From assembly GCF_001905145.1 (NCBI RefSeq), contig NZ_LWLB01000012.1, positions 62,001 through 126,000 of the forward strand: DNA of 64,000 bases. The letters run 5' to 3'. Below the pieces are notes generated by a model. It was not told where the DNA came from. It was given only the letters and a program-made list of their open reading frames with translations, and did no database searches. This DNA comes from Nocardiopsis sp. TSRI0078 (GTDB lineage Bacteria > Actinomycetota > Actinomycetes > Streptosporangiales > Streptosporangiaceae). The position numbers and the translations under genes are program-made. Positions 35,053 through 43,248 of this stretch are shown in pieces. Numbering within the stretch: the first letter of the stretch is position 1; each line of letters begins with the position of its first letter.

Positions 35053-35490
35053 CTACAGGGGCGGCTCGTCGAGGATGAACATGGTCTGCGTGCTCTTCAC
35101 CTCGGGGAGGCGCTGGAGGCGTTCGAGGACGAAGGTGCGCAGGGCCGCGGCGTCGGTCACGCGGACCAGCAGGAGCAGGTCGACGTCCCCCGAGACCAGT
35201 GCGGCGTGGTCGACCTCGGGGATGTCGCGCAGGTAGCCGCGAAAGCGCTCCCAGGAGTGCTGTTCGATGCGCACGGACACGTAGGCGGACAGGGCCGTGC
35301 CGTACTTCTCGGGGTCGATGACGGCGGTGAACCCGCGGATGACGCCCTCGCCGCGCAGGCGTTCGAGGCGGGAGTAGGCGTTGGCGCGGGAGATGTGCGC
35401 CTGTTCGGCGACCGCGCGGATGGACATGCGTCCGTCGTCGCGGAGCAGGGAGATGATGCGACGGTCGGTGTCGTCCAACTGCACGGCCAT
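35053..35490 (-). CDS. bkdR: Lrp/AsnC-family regulator (BkdR-like)
   Basis: Regulator of 145 aa with an N-terminal winged helix (LDDTDRRIISLLRDDGRMSI) and a C-terminal RAM ligand domain (VDHAALVSGDVDLLLLVRV). It is divergent from the ketoacid dehydrogenase genes, as BkdR is in other bacteria, where branched-chain amino acids tune its activity. Start ATG at 35488-35490. The 134-bp divergent spacer carries an imperfect 25-bp palindrome next to the dehydrogenase start. The regulatory link is inferred from position. Confidence 0.85.
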   Translation of the reverse strand: MAVQLDDTDRRIISLLRDDGRMSIRAVAEQAHISRANAYSRLERLRGEGVIRGFTAVIDPEKYGTALSAYVSVRIEQHSWERFRGYLRDIPEVDHAALVSGDVDLLLLVRVTDAAALRTFVLERLQRLPEVKSTQTMFILDEPPL

Positions 35491-35593
35491 GTGTCTTACC
35501 TCATACCGCTCACACGATGATCGAATGAGAACATCCGGGTCGCCGGGCCGCACTACTGGGCAGTTCGTCCAGCATCGGCGTAGGGATATCGAC

Positions 35594-35618
35594 AATATGG
35601 GGTTATTCACCTCATATT
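35594..35618. promoter_or_regulatory. Imperfect 25-bp palindrome, candidate BkdR operator
   Basis: AT-rich arms AATATGGGGT and ACCTCATATT in inverted orientation, just before the E1-alpha start. Size and AT-richness suit an Lrp/AsnC site; the regulator gene is adjacent. Confidence 0.6.
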
Positions 35619-35624
35619 CAAGAC

Positions 35625-36737
35625 ATGAAGCACACCGATGAGCGATCTCGTCAGGCTCCTCCACTCCCCTCGACGGAGCCCGTGCGCCTCGTGGACCGGC
35701 ACGGCCGGCGTGTGGAACACCCGTTGTTCACCGCTCCCGACCCCGCCCGGCTCGCCGACCTCCACCGCGCGATGGTCATCGGACGCCGCTTCAACCAGCA
35801 GGCCGGCACACTCGCCCGCCAGGGCCGCCTCGCCGTGTACCCGTCCTCGACGGGGCAGGAGGCAGCCCAGGTCGGCGGTGTGCTGGCCCTGTCGGAACAG
35901 GACTGGCTCTTTCCCAGCTACCGCGACAGCGTCGCCCTCATCACCCGCGGGGTCGACCCGGCACAGGTCCTGACCCTCTTCCGCGGCGACTGGCACTCCG
36001 GGTACGACCCCCGCCGCCACCGTTGCGCGCCGCAGTGCACCCCGCTGGCCACGAACGCCTCGCACGCGGTGGGGCTGACCTACGCCGCGCGCCGCAAGGG
36101 CCACGACGTGGCCGCCCTCGCGCTGATGGGCGACGGGGCCACCAGCGAGGGCGACGCCCACGAGGCCTACAACTTCGCCGCCGTGTGGAACACCCCCGTG
36201 GTCTTCCTCGTACAGAACAACCACTGGGCGATCAGCGTGCCCCTGCGCCGGCAGACCGCCGCCCCGACCCTGGCGCACAAGGCGATCGGCTACGGGATGA
36301 GGGGCTACCACGTGGACGGCAACGACGCCGCCGCGGTGCACGCCGTGGTCTCCCGGGCACTGGCCGAGGCCCGGGCCGGGGGCGGGCCCGCCATCGTCGA
36401 GGCGGTCACCTACCGGGTGGACCCGCACACCAACTCCGACGCGCCGCAGCGCTACCGGGACGAGTCCGAGGTCGCCTACTGGGTCGAACGCGACCCGCTG
36501 CTGCGCACGGAGGCCCTGCTGCGCGCGGAGGGCGTACTCGGGGACGCCGAGGAGACGGACCGGGTCCTGGCCTCCTTCGGCGCCGACGCCGAGAGGGTCG
36601 CCGCCCTCGTGCGCGAGCGCATGGCCGGGGAGGACGCGCCGGACCCCGACTCCCTGTTCACCGACGTCTACTCCACGGTCCCGCCCCTGCTGGACCGGCA
36701 GCGCCGCGAGCTGGCCGCCGAGCTGCGGGAGGTCTGA
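35625..36737 (+). CDS. bkdA: Branched-chain 2-oxoacid (or pyruvate) dehydrogenase E1 alpha
   Basis: Thiamine-diphosphate subunit of 370 aa that, with E1 beta, decarboxylates 2-oxoacids. The ThDP/Mg motif is GDGATSEGD followed by NTPVVFLVQNN; YPSSTGQEAAQVG and FPSYRD are typical of E1 alpha. First gene of a tightly packed three-gene operon (E1alpha-E1beta-E2) divergent from an Lrp regulator, favouring a branched-chain role over pyruvate. The E3 lipoamide dehydrogenase is not nearby. ATG at 35625 immediately follows the palindrome. Confidence 0.9.
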   Translation: MKHTDERSRQAPPLPSTEPVRLVDRHGRRVEHPLFTAPDPARLADLHRAMVIGRRFNQQAGTLARQGRLAVYPSSTGQEAAQVGGVLALSEQDWLFPSYRDSVALITRGVDPAQVLTLFRGDWHSGYDPRRHRCAPQCTPLATNASHAVGLTYAARRKGHDVAALALMGDGATSEGDAHEAYNFAAVWNTPVVFLVQNNHWAISVPLRRQTAAPTLAHKAIGYGMRGYHVDGNDAAAVHAVVSRALAEARAGGGPAIVEAVTYRVDPHTNSDAPQRYRDESEVAYWVERDPLLRTEALLRAEGVLGDAEETDRVLASFGADAERVAALVRERMAGEDAPDPDSLFTDVYSTVPPLLDRQRRELAAELREV

Positions 36738-37766
36738 ATGACGCGTGCCCCCGGTGGTGACGCGCCCGCCGAGGTGTCGATGGGCGCGGCCCTCAACCGG
36801 GCCCTGCGCGACGCGGTCGCCGGGGACCCGGACGTGGTGGTGTACGGCGAGGACGTCGGGCCGCTGGGAGGGGTGTTCCGGGTCACCGACGGCCTGCACG
36901 GGGAGTTCGGCGACGAGCGGGTGTTCGACTCCCCTCTGGCGGAGTCGGGCATCGTGGGCACGGCGATCGGCATGGCCATGTACGGCCTGCGCCCCGTGGT
37001 GGAGATGCAGTTCGACGCGTTCGCCTACCCGGCCTTCGAGCAGGTGGTCTCGCACCTGGCCAAGACGCGCAACCGGACCCGGGGCGCGGTGCCGCTGCCG
37101 GTGGTCGTCCGGGTGCCCTACGGCGGCGGGATCGGCGGGGTGGAGCACCACAGCGACTCCTCCGAGGCCTACTACACCCACACCCCGGGCCTGCGCGTGG
37201 TCACGCCCGGGACCCCGGCGGACGCCTACTCGATGCTGCGCGAGGCCATCGCCTGCGACGACCCGGTGGTGTTCCTGGAGCCCAAGCGCCGCTACTGGTC
37301 CAAGGAGGCCGTCGAGCTGCCGGTGCGCACCGAGCCGATGGACCGGCCGGTGGTGCGCCGGCAGGGCACCGACGTGACCCTCGTCGCCTACGGGCCGATG
37401 GTGGAGACCGCCCTGGAGGCGGCCGGGGCCGCGGCCGGGGAGGGGCGTTCGATCGAGGTCGTGGACCTGCGCCAACTGGCCCCTCTCGACGACTCCGTCC
37501 TCGTGGAGTCGGTGTGCCGCACCGGCCGCGCCGTGGTGGTGCACGAGGCCTCGGTGTTCGGCGGGTACGGGGCCGAGGTCGCCGCCCGCGTCACGGAGCG
37601 GTGCTTCCACTACCTGGAGGCTCCGGTGCTGCGGGTGGGCGGGCTGGACGTCCCCTATCCCCCGCCGAGGCTGGAGGGGTACCACCTGCCCGACGCCGAA
37701 CGGATCCTGGCCGCGGTGGACCGGCTCCAGTGGGAGTCGGAGTGGGTGGAGGGAGGCCCCGGGTGA
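36738..37766 (+). CDS. bkdB: Branched-chain 2-oxoacid (or pyruvate) dehydrogenase E1 beta
   Basis: Subunit of 342 aa pairing with E1 alpha. Diagnostic segments are VVVYGEDVG, FDSPLAESGIVGTAIGMA and the dimer-interface block GGIGGVEHHSDSSEAYYTH, and the C-terminal transketolase-like domain has VVHEASVFGGYGAEVAA. The ATG directly abuts the E1 alpha TGA and the gene overlaps E2 by 4 nt, so all three are co-translated in order. Confidence 0.92.
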   Translation: MTRAPGGDAPAEVSMGAALNRALRDAVAGDPDVVVYGEDVGPLGGVFRVTDGLHGEFGDERVFDSPLAESGIVGTAIGMAMYGLRPVVEMQFDAFAYPAFEQVVSHLAKTRNRTRGAVPLPVVVRVPYGGGIGGVEHHSDSSEAYYTHTPGLRVVTPGTPADAYSMLREAIACDDPVVFLEPKRRYWSKEAVELPVRTEPMDRPVVRRQGTDVTLVAYGPMVETALEAAGAAAGEGRSIEVVDLRQLAPLDDSVLVESVCRTGRAVVVHEASVFGGYGAEVAARVTERCFHYLEAPVLRVGGLDVPYPPPRLEGYHLPDAERILAAVDRLQWESEWVEGGPG

Positions 37767-39091
37767 GCGAGCGCGTCTTCGCCCTGCCCGACCTCGGCGA
37801 GGGGCTGGCCGAGGCGGAGGTCCTGGCCTGGCTGGTGTCGGTGGGCGACGAGGTCGCCGTCGACCAGCCCGTGGCCGAGGTGGAGACCGCCAAGGCCTCC
37901 GTGGAGGTGCCCTGTCCCTACGCGGGCACGGTCACCGAACTCCACGGCGCGGTGGGCGAGGTGGTCGCGGTCGGCGCTCCCCTGCTCACCGTCGCCCCGC
38001 GTACCGCACAGACCTCCGTGCCGGACGCCCGGGAGGGGTCCGGACCCGCAGGCGGCAACGGCGCCGCCACCGAAGCGGGTTCGGGAGCCGTCCTGGTGGG
38101 TTACGGCACGGGATCGGGCGCGCGGACACCGCGTCGGCGCGCCCGCGGGCGGGACGGGCCGCCACGGTCAACGGCGACCGGCGGCCCGCCCGCGTCCCCG
38201 GCCGGGCGCGTCCGCGTGGTCTCGCCGCTGGTACGGCGCCTGGCGCGCGAGCACGGGATCGACGTGGCCTCGGTACGCGGTACCGGGGAGGGCGGCCTGG
38301 TGCTGCGCCGGGACGTGGAGTCGCTGGCCGCGGCACGGGAGCCGGCGTCCGCGTCCGCACGGGAGACCGCCGCTCCCGGACCCGCGCGGGAACGTCCGGG
38401 GACCCACCGCAGGCCGCTGCGCGGAGCACACCGGGAGATGGCCGAGCGCCTCTCGCGGTCGCGCCGGGAGATCCCCGAGGCGACCGTGTGGGTGGACGCG
38501 GACGCGACCGGCCTGCTGGAGCTGCGTAGGGAGTTGAACGAGGCCGGGCCGGACCGCCCGGTGAGCGTACTGGCGCTGGTGGCGCGGTTCGCGGTCGCGG
38601 GACTGGCCCACTTCCCGGAGCTGAACGCGCACTTCGACCACGGGCGCCGCGAGGTGGTGCGCTTCGACGCCGTGCACCTGGGGTTCGCGGCGCAGACGCC
38701 GCGCGGCCTGGTGGTCCCGGTGGTGCGCGACGCGCACCGGTCGACCACACGTGAGCTGTCGGCACGGCTGGGCGAGGCCGCCGAGGCCGCCCGTGCGGGC
38801 ACGTCGGCACCGGAGGACCTGCGCGGCGGGACGTTCACAGTGAACAACTACGGCGTGTTCGGCGTGGACGGCTCCGCGGCGATCATCAACCACCCGGAGG
38901 CGGCGATCCTGGGCTTGGGCCGGATCCTGCGCCGTCCATGGGTGGTGGGCGAGGACGTGGTGCCCCGCCCCGTGACGGAACTGACCCTGGCCTTCGACCA
39001 CCGTGTGTGCGACGGAGGCGTGGCGGGCGGGTTCCTGCGGTTCGTGGCGGACTGCGTGGAGCGCCCGCGCCTGCTGCTCGGCGACGTGTAG
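37763..39091 (+). CDS. bkdC: Dihydrolipoyl acyltransferase E2 of the 2-oxoacid dehydrogenase complex
   Basis: E2 subunit of 442 aa. Order: one lipoyl domain (lysine in VETAKASVEV), a charged linker, the E1/E3-binding domain (SPLVRRLAREHGIDVASVRG), then the catalytic acyltransferase core ending with AFDHRVCDGGVAGGFLRF, which carries the DHRxxDG active-site motif. GTG start at 37763 overlaps the E1 beta stop (GTGA). A single lipoyl domain suits branched-chain complexes, though pyruvate cannot be excluded. Confidence 0.93.
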   Translation: MSERVFALPDLGEGLAEAEVLAWLVSVGDEVAVDQPVAEVETAKASVEVPCPYAGTVTELHGAVGEVVAVGAPLLTVAPRTAQTSVPDAREGSGPAGGNGAATEAGSGAVLVGYGTGSGARTPRRRARGRDGPPRSTATGGPPASPAGRVRVVSPLVRRLAREHGIDVASVRGTGEGGLVLRRDVESLAAAREPASASARETAAPGPARERPGTHRRPLRGAHREMAERLSRSRREIPEATVWVDADATGLLELRRELNEAGPDRPVSVLALVARFAVAGLAHFPELNAHFDHGRREVVRFDAVHLGFAAQTPRGLVVPVVRDAHRSTTRELSARLGEAAEAARAGTSAPEDLRGGTFTVNNYGVFGVDGSAAIINHPEAAILGLGRILRRPWVVGEDVVPRPVTELTLAFDHRVCDGGVAGGFLRFVADCVERPRLLLGDV

Positions 39092-39104
39092 GACGGCCGG
39101 TTCG

Positions 39105-39131
39105 GGGGCCGCGGCGCACCGCCGCGGCCCC
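39105..39131. terminator. Hairpin after the dehydrogenase operon
   Basis: Perfect 11-bp stem GGGGCCGCGGC/GCCGCGGCCCC with a 5-nt loop, 13 nt after the E2 stop. A second, larger hairpin (39138-39182, outer stem CCGCGGGG/CCCCGCGG) follows, so the convergent gene also gets a terminator. Confidence 0.82.
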
Positions 39132-39186
39132 GTCCGCTCCGCGGGGCCCTTCGGGGAACGGTTCCCCGGAAGGACCCCGCGGATGG

Positions 39187-40083
39187 TCACCTGCCGCGCA
39201 GCCTGTCGACCACGGAGCTCAGGCGCGAGCCCAGGCTGTGGCGTCCGCTGCTCGGGGCCGTCAGGCGCCCGCCCTCGTCGTCGGCACCGGCGTGCGCGCC
39301 CGTCGGGCGGCGGGTCCAGGCGAAGAACAGGGCGATCAGCAGGGCCGGGATGAGGGCCAGGGCCAGCAGCCCTGTGCCGCCCATGACCCCGTCCGAGCCC
39401 ATGAGCTGGAATCCGGAGAGGTCGTTGGCGGCGGTCTCCGCGGTCACGCCGCCGTCACCGCCGTCGTCGCCCTCACCGTCGTCGGCGGCGCCCTCCTCGG
39501 TCTGCTCCTTCCTCGCGGCGTCCTGCCCGGAGCCGCCGTCGGTGTCCTTCTCGGGAGTCGCCTCCTCCGAGGGCTCCTCCGAGGGCTTCTCCCCGGATTC
39601 CCCGGCGGACTCCTGCTCCTCCTGGGGCAGGGCCTCCTCGGGGATCGGGGAGACCGCGTCCTCGCACTTGTTCCCGGGCTGCTGGAAGGGGTGCGGGGCA
39701 CCCTCGGTGCCGTGGCCGTCGCCCCACTCGGTGATGTAGTACTCCACCTCGAGGTGGCCGTTGCCACCGCTCACGGTGTAGCTGGACTCGTCCCACGTCT
39801 CGCCGGTGATCTCGGCGAAGGTCTTGCCGTCCATGTCGAGCAGTACGTCACACCCCTGGGAGGGGGCGCCCGGACCGCGGTCGCCGATGAAGAACTCGGC
39901 TTTCTTGCCCTCGTAGACGATGTAGCCCTCGGTGCCGAGCGGCCAACTGGGGCTGGAGAACAGGCCCTTCTGCATGGGTTCCCCGCTCGCGGGGGCTCCC
40001 GTGTCTCCGTTGATTCCGGAACCGTCGTCCCAGAAATAGGTCGCGGTGACTTCGCCGTGCTGAATCGGAGTGTCTTTACTCAT
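39187..40083 (-). CDS. RlpA-like double-psi beta-barrel protein with C-terminal membrane anchor
   Basis: Protein of about 298 aa. The N-terminal half matches the RlpA/DPBB pattern: GEVTATYFWDDGSG, ASGEPMQKGLF, PLGTEGYIVYEGKKAEFFIGDRGPG and CDVLLDMDGKTF. A Glu/Ser-rich acidic linker of about 90 residues leads to one transmembrane helix (LLALALIPALLIALFFAW) and an Arg-containing tail. No signal peptide is seen for the ATG at 40081-40083 and no Shine-Dalgarno precedes it, so the true start or export route is unclear. Might bind or cleave denuded wall glycan. Confidence 0.7.
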   Translation of the reverse strand: MSKDTPIQHGEVTATYFWDDGSGINGDTGAPASGEPMQKGLFSSPSWPLGTEGYIVYEGKKAEFFIGDRGPGAPSQGCDVLLDMDGKTFAEITGETWDESSYTVSGGNGHLEVEYYITEWGDGHGTEGAPHPFQQPGNKCEDAVSPIPEEALPQEEQESAGESGEKPSEEPSEEATPEKDTDGGSGQDAARKEQTEEGAADDGEGDDGGDGGVTAETAANDLSGFQLMGSDGVMGGTGLLALALIPALLIALFFAWTRRPTGAHAGADDEGGRLTAPSSGRHSLGSRLSSVVDRLRGR

Positions 40084-40476
40084 GAAGTGAAAGCCGGGTT
40101 GACGACAGGGCCGAGAAGACCGCGGACACGACGCGCCGAGTACGCGGGCACGCTGGGTGCGCCCCCGCGAGGGCGTGTCATGACAGGGGTTCTCCCGCGT
40201 CGCTGGCGGCGAGGACGGGCGGGAACGGGAGGTGTCTCCGCTGGCACGGGCACGTGGATTCGTGCGGCCCTGTTCCCGGGAAGAGGTCTCGACTCCCTTG
40301 CGGCACATGGCCGGTCAAGGGCTCGGCATCGGTTCGCCAAGAGGCAATAACGAACCGATCACGAGGGACCCTAACCCACCCTTTGAGTAAAGCGTGCGAC
40401 CTTGCGGGTAAAATGACTTTGCGTGTCTGCCGCAATACGTTACGAATAGGGACGTACAAGGGTCCGGAAAAGCGAA

Positions 40477-40499
40477 AAACCCCTTGTGGGAAGGGGTTT
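40477..40499. terminator. Intrinsic terminator with A/T-flanked stem
   Basis: Stem AAACCCCTT/AAGGGGTTT with a 5-nt loop, preceded by GAA and ending in TTTA, so it can act in both directions. No neighbouring gene ends close to it (kynU stop is 280 bp away, the RlpA-like start nearly 400 bp). Confidence 0.75.
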
Positions 40500-40501
40500 A
40501 C

Positions 40502-40530
40502 GGACCCGCCCGAGGACGGCGGGCGGGTCC
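40502..40530. terminator. Second hairpin of the cluster
   Basis: Perfect 10-bp stem GGACCCGCCC/GGGCGGGTCC with a 9-nt loop, 2 nt after the previous stem. A third, loop-less 20-bp palindrome lies at 40558-40577. Confidence 0.65.
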
Positions 40531-40779
40531 GTTCCGTGGTCCTCGTCATACGACGGCACCCGCCCGCGCGGGCGGGTCGGAGTAGCCCGGAACCGCGCAC
40601 ACACCGGCAGATCGGGGTATTCCTGAGCAGACCACGCCAAACGCAGGCAAAGGTGGCAAAGACCACGCCACCCAGGTGTTCGGCGGAGGCCGACGACGGC
40701 CGGAGCGCTCCTGGCGCCGGGCGGGGGCGCGCCTTCCCGAGGAAGGGCCCCTCCCCCGCCCGGCGGCGGCCGAGGAGCG

Positions 40780-42018
40780 TCAGGTCACCTGCGCGCGCCG
40801 GGCGAAGCGCTCCTGGCGCCACTCGCCGGTCTCCACGACCTCCAGCAGGGCCGCCGCGGCGTCCCATACGTCCACGTAGCGCAGGTACAGCGGGGTGAAC
40901 CCGAACCGCATGACGTCGGGGGCCCGGAAGTCGCCGATCACGCCGCGCTCGATGAGCGCCTGCACGATCGGGTACCCCGCACCCTCCTCCGGCTGCACCA
41001 GGGCGACCTGGCTGCCGCGCCGCCCGTGCTCCGACGGCGTGATCGAGGAGATCCCCGCCTTGGCCGCGCGGTCCAGGAACAGGTCGGTCATCGCCAGGCT
41101 CTTGGCGCGCACCTGCTCCATGTCCGCCCGGGCCCACACGTCCAGGCTCGCCTCCAGGGCGGCGTCGGCCACCAGCGGCTGCGAACCGCTCAGGAATCGC
41201 GACACCCCCGGCGCGGGCTCGTAGCCGGGGCTGAAGTCGAACGGACGGGCGTGCCCGTGCCAACCGCTGAGCGGCTGGTCGGCCACGGCGTGGTGGCGCC
41301 GGGCAGCGTACAGGAACGCGGGGGCGCCCGGACCGGCATTGAGGTACTTGTAGGTGCACCCCACCGCGAAGTCCGCGCCGCTTCCGGACAGGTCGACGGG
41401 AACCGCGCCCACGCTGTGGCACAGGTCCCAGACCACCAGGGCACCGTGTTCGTGGGCCAGGCGGGTGATGCCCGGCATGTCGCGCAGGACGCCGCTGCGG
41501 TAGTCCACGTGGCTGAGCAGCAGGACCGCGACGTCCCCCGCGGCCAGCGCCTCGGCCATCCCGGGACCGTCGGGGTCCACACGCCGCTGGGTGGCGCCCG
41601 CGAGGGCGACCGCGCCCTCGGTGACGTACAGGTCGGTGGGGAAGTTGCCCCGTTCGCCCAGCACGACCGAGCGGTCGGACATGCGCAGCGCCGCGACCAG
41701 GGTCTTGAACAGGTTCGCCGAGGCGCCGTCGCCGACGACCACCTCGTCGGAACCGGCCCCCACCAGCGGTGCGATCTTGGCGCCCAGGGTGCGCGGCTTG
41801 TCCCACCATCCGGCATCGTTCCAGCTGCGGATGAGGTCGCGCCCCCACTCGCGTTCGATCATGTCGGCGACCCGGCCGGGGGTGGAGCGCGGCAGCGCGC
41901 CCAGCGAGTTGCCGTCCAGGTAGACCACACCCTCGGGGAGGACGAACTCCTCCCGGAACGCGGCGAGGGGGTCGGCCGCGTCGAGCGCGACGCAGTCCTC
42001 ACGGGTGGCGGGGATCAT
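40780..42018 (-). CDS. kynU: Kynureninase
   Basis: PLP enzyme of 412 aa that cleaves kynurenine to anthranilate and alanine in tryptophan breakdown. The start VYLDGNSLGALPRSTPGRV, the segment VVWDLCHSVGAVPVDL and the PLP lysine in CTYKYLNAGPG (K224) are characteristic. It follows kynA by 97 nt in the same operon. Kynurenine formamidase (kynB) is absent here, so that step must be encoded elsewhere. Anthranilate could feed catabolism or antibiotic precursors. Confidence 0.95.
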   Translation of the reverse strand: MIPATREDCVALDAADPLAAFREEFVLPEGVVYLDGNSLGALPRSTPGRVADMIEREWGRDLIRSWNDAGWWDKPRTLGAKIAPLVGAGSDEVVVGDGASANLFKTLVAALRMSDRSVVLGERGNFPTDLYVTEGAVALAGATQRRVDPDGPGMAEALAAGDVAVLLLSHVDYRSGVLRDMPGITRLAHEHGALVVWDLCHSVGAVPVDLSGSGADFAVGCTYKYLNAGPGAPAFLYAARRHHAVADQPLSGWHGHARPFDFSPGYEPAPGVSRFLSGSQPLVADAALEASLDVWARADMEQVRAKSLAMTDLFLDRAAKAGISSITPSEHGRRGSQVALVQPEEGAGYPIVQALIERGVIGDFRAPDVMRFGFTPLYLRYVDVWDAAAALLEVVETGEWRQERFARRAQVT

Positions 42019-42115
42019 CGGGTCCTGCTTCCTCTGGGCGGGGCGAACGGGGTCACGGGCCGGCGGCGCCGCGGAGGAACCGCGGCCCGCGGGGAACGGG
42101 GGTGCGAAGAGCGGG

Positions 42116-43045
42116 TCAGATGGTACTGCGCAGGGACCACAGCTCGGGGAAGACGTCCTGCTCGGCGTTGCGCGCCAGCCAGGTCAGGCCGTTGGAGCCG
42201 CCGCTGCCGGTCTTGCCGCCCATCGTGCGCTTGACCGCGACGAGGTGGCGGTGCCGCCACCCGGTCACGCGCTCGGCGACGTCGAGCAGCGCCTCGGCCA
42301 GCAGGAACAGGTCGTTGCCGGGGTGGTCGTCGGCGTAGACGGCCTTCCAGGCCGCCTCGACCTCGGCGCTGGGCTCGTAGGGCCGGGTCCAGTCGCGCTC
42401 GGCCCGGTCGTCGGGGACCGACAGGCCGCGGCGGTGCAGCAGGCGCAGCGCGGCGTCGTAGAGGCCGGGGCGCTCCAGCAGGTCCGTGAGCTGGTCGACG
42501 ACACCGCTCATGGCCTTGTGCGGGCGGATCATGGCGGCGGACTTGTTGCCGAGCAGGAACTCCAGCTTGCGGTAACCGTAGGACTGGAAGCCCGAGGCCT
42601 CGCCGAAGGAGTCGCGGAAGCGGTTGAACTCGGTGGGCGTCATGTCGGCGAGCAGACCCCAGGAGTCGTTGAGCACGTCCTGGGCCTTGCACGCGCGGCG
42701 CAGCCAGGCCAGGGCGCCGGGCACGTCGTCGGCCTCCAAGGCGTCGCGGGCGGCCTCCCAACGCTCCTGCACGAGGGAGAACAGCAGTTCCATGACCTGG
42801 GTGGCGATGATGAACGCGGACTCGGCGGGCTCGTCGGTGCGCGGCCTCTGCAGGCCCAGCAGGGTGTCGATACCGGTGTAGTCGACGTAGGGGGTGTTCT
42901 GGTCGAAGGACAGGGTCGGTCCGTCCTGCCCGGATCCGTCCCGCCCGGATCCGTCCTGCCCGACCCCGTCCCGCTGCGCCCGGGCCGCCTGGGCCGCATC
43001 GGCCTCCTCGGCGTACGGGCACTGCTGGGCGGTGGTGGAGAGCAT
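42116..43045 (-). CDS. kynA: Tryptophan 2,3-dioxygenase
   Basis: Heme enzyme of 309 aa that opens the indole ring of tryptophan to N-formylkynurenine. Characteristic segments are FQSYGYRKLEFLLGNKS (substrate site) and GWRHRHLVAVKRTMGGKTGSGGS (heme ligand His and C-terminal substrate loop). The N-terminus has a variable insert GVGQDGSGRDGSGQDG encoded by 15-bp tandem repeats (about 42918-42966). Start ATG at 43043-43045 with AAGGGG upstream. First gene of the kyn operon, divergent from an Lrp-type regulator. Confidence 0.95.
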   Translation of the reverse strand: MLSTTAQQCPYAEEADAAQAARAQRDGVGQDGSGRDGSGQDGPTLSFDQNTPYVDYTGIDTLLGLQRPRTDEPAESAFIIATQVMELLFSLVQERWEAARDALEADDVPGALAWLRRACKAQDVLNDSWGLLADMTPTEFNRFRDSFGEASGFQSYGYRKLEFLLGNKSAAMIRPHKAMSGVVDQLTDLLERPGLYDAALRLLHRRGLSVPDDRAERDWTRPYEPSAEVEAAWKAVYADDHPGNDLFLLAEALLDVAERVTGWRHRHLVAVKRTMGGKTGSGGSNGLTWLARNAEQDVFPELWSLRSTI

Positions 43046-43129
43046 GGGAACCCCTTGTCGGACTCGTGTGAGCGGCTGTGCGGTCACGGCGCCGCGGGGA
43101 GGGAGCGCCCCCGCGCACGGCACCGTACG

Positions 43130-43141
43130 TGTGAGATCACA
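43130..43141. promoter_or_regulatory. TGTGA-GA-TCACA site, candidate Lrp operator
   Basis: Inverted 5-bp arms with a 2-bp centre in the 203-bp divergent spacer between kynA and the Lrp-type gene. The spacing is too short for a classical CRP site (N6), so an Lrp-family site is the better guess. Confidence 0.4.
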
Positions 43142-43248
43142 TCATCGGACAGCCACACCCCCGAGAGGAATGGTCACCGGACACGCAATCCGGGCGTTGA
43201 TTTAGCATTCGTAAGTGAGAGCGCCCCTCGACTTTGGGAGCACAAAGC

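Larger units (their letters stand above)
40084..40779. other. 696-bp intergenic region with hairpin cluster
   Basis: No supported protein gene. A relatively AT-rich stretch (40340-40475) with TTGAGT and TAAAAT promoter-like hexamers on the plus strand is followed by three hairpins between 40477 and 40577. The layout suggests an unannotated short transcript, or the kynU 3' region. The part 40580-40779 shows nothing further. Confidence 0.5.

Noticed and set aside
40080-40340. Small minus-strand frame of 86 codons ahead of the RlpA-like gene, with an ATGA overlap
   Set aside because: The overlap is attractive, but the sequence is Arg/Pro-rich without domain or signal features, and no Shine-Dalgarno was seen.
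43130-43141. CRP/FNR-type site
   Set aside because: The arms TGTGA/TCACA are separated by 2 bp rather than the 6 bp needed by CRP; kept only as a weak Lrp-type candidate.
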